Source: G963674505 sp964575975 | GTDB taxonomy: Bacteria; Desulfobacterota; Desulfobacteria; Desulfobacterales; SKZT01 | NCBI GenBank assembly: GCA_964575975.1 | Contig: CAZNTU010000278.1 | Location: 1-6,814 of the forward strand | Reading direction: 5' to 3' | DNA: 6,814 nt | Part shown: positions 6,007-6,814 of the stretch, one piece after another | How positions within the stretch are numbered: the first letter of the stretch is position 1 | Layout: every line of letters starts with the position of its first letter | Translations under genes and position numbers: made by a program | Notes under the pieces: generated by a model | What the model saw: the letters and a program-made list of their open reading frames with translations, nothing else | What the model was told of the DNA's origin: nothing | Database searches by the model: none

Positions 6007-6814
6007 AAACGAAGAGCCTTGCAGTATTTTACAAGCCTTTCGTTATTGTTCTGGCCGGCGTGTCGGCCTTTCTCGTTTCGTCTTCCTTCATGTCCGGAGC
6101 GGCTGAAAGCAGACAAATCGTGGACCGCGTCGTCGCGGTGGTGAACGACGACATAATCCTTCTGACCGATTTGGACGAGGCGATAAAGCCTTACCTGTTC
6201 AAGCTCAAGGATTACAGCTACACGATGGAGGAAAAGGAGAAACTTTTCTTCAAATTGCGCGAGGATGTTTTAAACCAGCTGATCAACGAGAAGCTTACGG
6301 ACCAGCAGGTGAAAAAATCGGGCCTTGGAGTCACGGACAAGGAGATCGACGAGGCCGTCGAACGGATGAAGCAAGCCAACCGCCTCACGGAGGAAAAGCT
6401 AAGAGCCGCCCTGGAGGTCGAGGGCATAGACATGGCCAAGCTGCGGGAAAAGCTTCGGGAGCAGATCCTGAGATCCAAACTGGTAAACTTCGAGGTCAAG
6501 TCCAAGATCGTGGTAACGCGGAAAGACATCGAAGCCTGCTATGTCCGCGAGGCTGAAAAATATTGCGAAACGAAAAAGTACCATCTTCGGAGTATATTGA
6601 TGAGACCGCCGTCCGATTCGGAAAAGAAAGAGACCGAGGAGAAAATGCGCGAAATACACGGACGACTCGAGCAGGGGGAAGATTTCGAGGAATTGGCCCG
6701 CGCGTATTCCCCCCCCTCCCTGGCGTCCTCCGGTGGATATCTGGGCGCCTTCGAGGAGGAGACCATCGCCCCCGCGATTCGCGAGGCCGTATCCAAATTG
6801 AAGGCCGGAGAGTT
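6003..6814 (+). CDS. surA: Periplasmic chaperone/peptidyl-prolyl isomerase SurA (3' end outside the window)
   Basis: The frame opens with ATG overlapping the previous stop and stays open for 270 codons to the window edge, so the protein is partial. Residues 1-34 form a signal peptide: basic MKTK, a hydrophobic core and a likely cleavage after SGAA. VDRVVAVVNDDIILLTDLD (40-58) is the classic start of mature SurA proteins. The N-domain helices follow, including LREDVLNQLINEKL (85-98), VTDKEIDEAVERMK and LREQILRSKLV. VTRKDIEACY (171-180) leads into a parvulin domain from about 192 (YHLRSILM), with GEDFEELARAYS and the conserved SSGGYLGAF near 242-250. SurA assists folding of outer-membrane porins in the periplasm. 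E. coli SurA has two parvulin domains; whether a second follows here cannot be seen. Confidence 0.92.
   Translation, partial: MKTKSLAVFYKPFVIVLAGVSAFLVSSSFMSGAAESRQIVDRVVAVVNDDIILLTDLDEAIKPYLFKLKDYSYTMEEKEKLFFKLREDVLNQLINEKLTDQQVKKSGLGVTDKEIDEAVERMKQANRLTEEKLRAALEVEGIDMAKLREKLREQILRSKLVNFEVKSKIVVTRKDIEACYVREAEKYCETKKYHLRSILMRPPSDSEKKETEEKMREIHGRLEQGEDFEELARAYSPPSLASSGGYLGAFEEETIAPAIREAVSKLKAGE

Overview
The window reads as a stretch of bacterial chromosome with a conserved housekeeping half (about 1637-6814) and a less ordered half (1-1636). The mfd region is GC-rich: 53 of 90 bases (59%) are G or C at 3241-3330. Mfd is followed immediately by two SurA-type periplasmic chaperone genes. A lipoprotein and an outer-membrane chaperone imply a Gram-negative cell envelope. 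From general knowledge, an mfd / SurA-like lipoprotein / surA order recalls Desulfobacterota (former Deltaproteobacteria). That placement is an inference, not something the sequence proves.

Region by region. From 1 to 482, a minus-strand frame stays open to the window edge and looks protein-coding. It has no convincing start and opens right after the stop of the next gene, so it is probably a 5'-truncated remnant. At 483-1106 (minus) lies a class I SAM-dependent methyltransferase, best started at a TTG codon behind a strong Shine-Dalgarno sequence. Its 5' end is clearly AT-richer than mfd. From 1107 to about 1590 I see no credible gene, but there is a long hairpin-forming inverted repeat at 1260-1318. 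At 1637-1712 (minus) is a complete tRNA-Thr(CGU) gene with encoded CCA, followed by its own intrinsic terminator at 1591-1627.

On the plus strand, starting only 26 bp from the 5' end of the tRNA, is mfd (1739-5266), encoding the transcription-repair coupling factor. After a 38-nt gap without a terminator comes a SurA-like lipoprotein that appears to lack its parvulin domain (5305-6006). It overlaps by ATGA with surA (6003 to beyond 6814), which has a signal peptide, a SurA N-domain and a parvulin domain and runs off the window.

The plus-strand genes probably form one transcription unit. Mfd acts in the cytoplasm on RNA polymerase stalled at DNA lesions. The two chaperone-like proteins would act in the periplasm on outer-membrane protein folding. 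Their link to mfd is conserved position rather than a shared pathway. I see no CRISPR array, transposase, phage gene or recognisable new defence system. The oddities are the parvulin-less SurA paralogue, the bulged inverted repeat, the very tight tRNA/mfd divergence and the methyltransferase-remnant junction.
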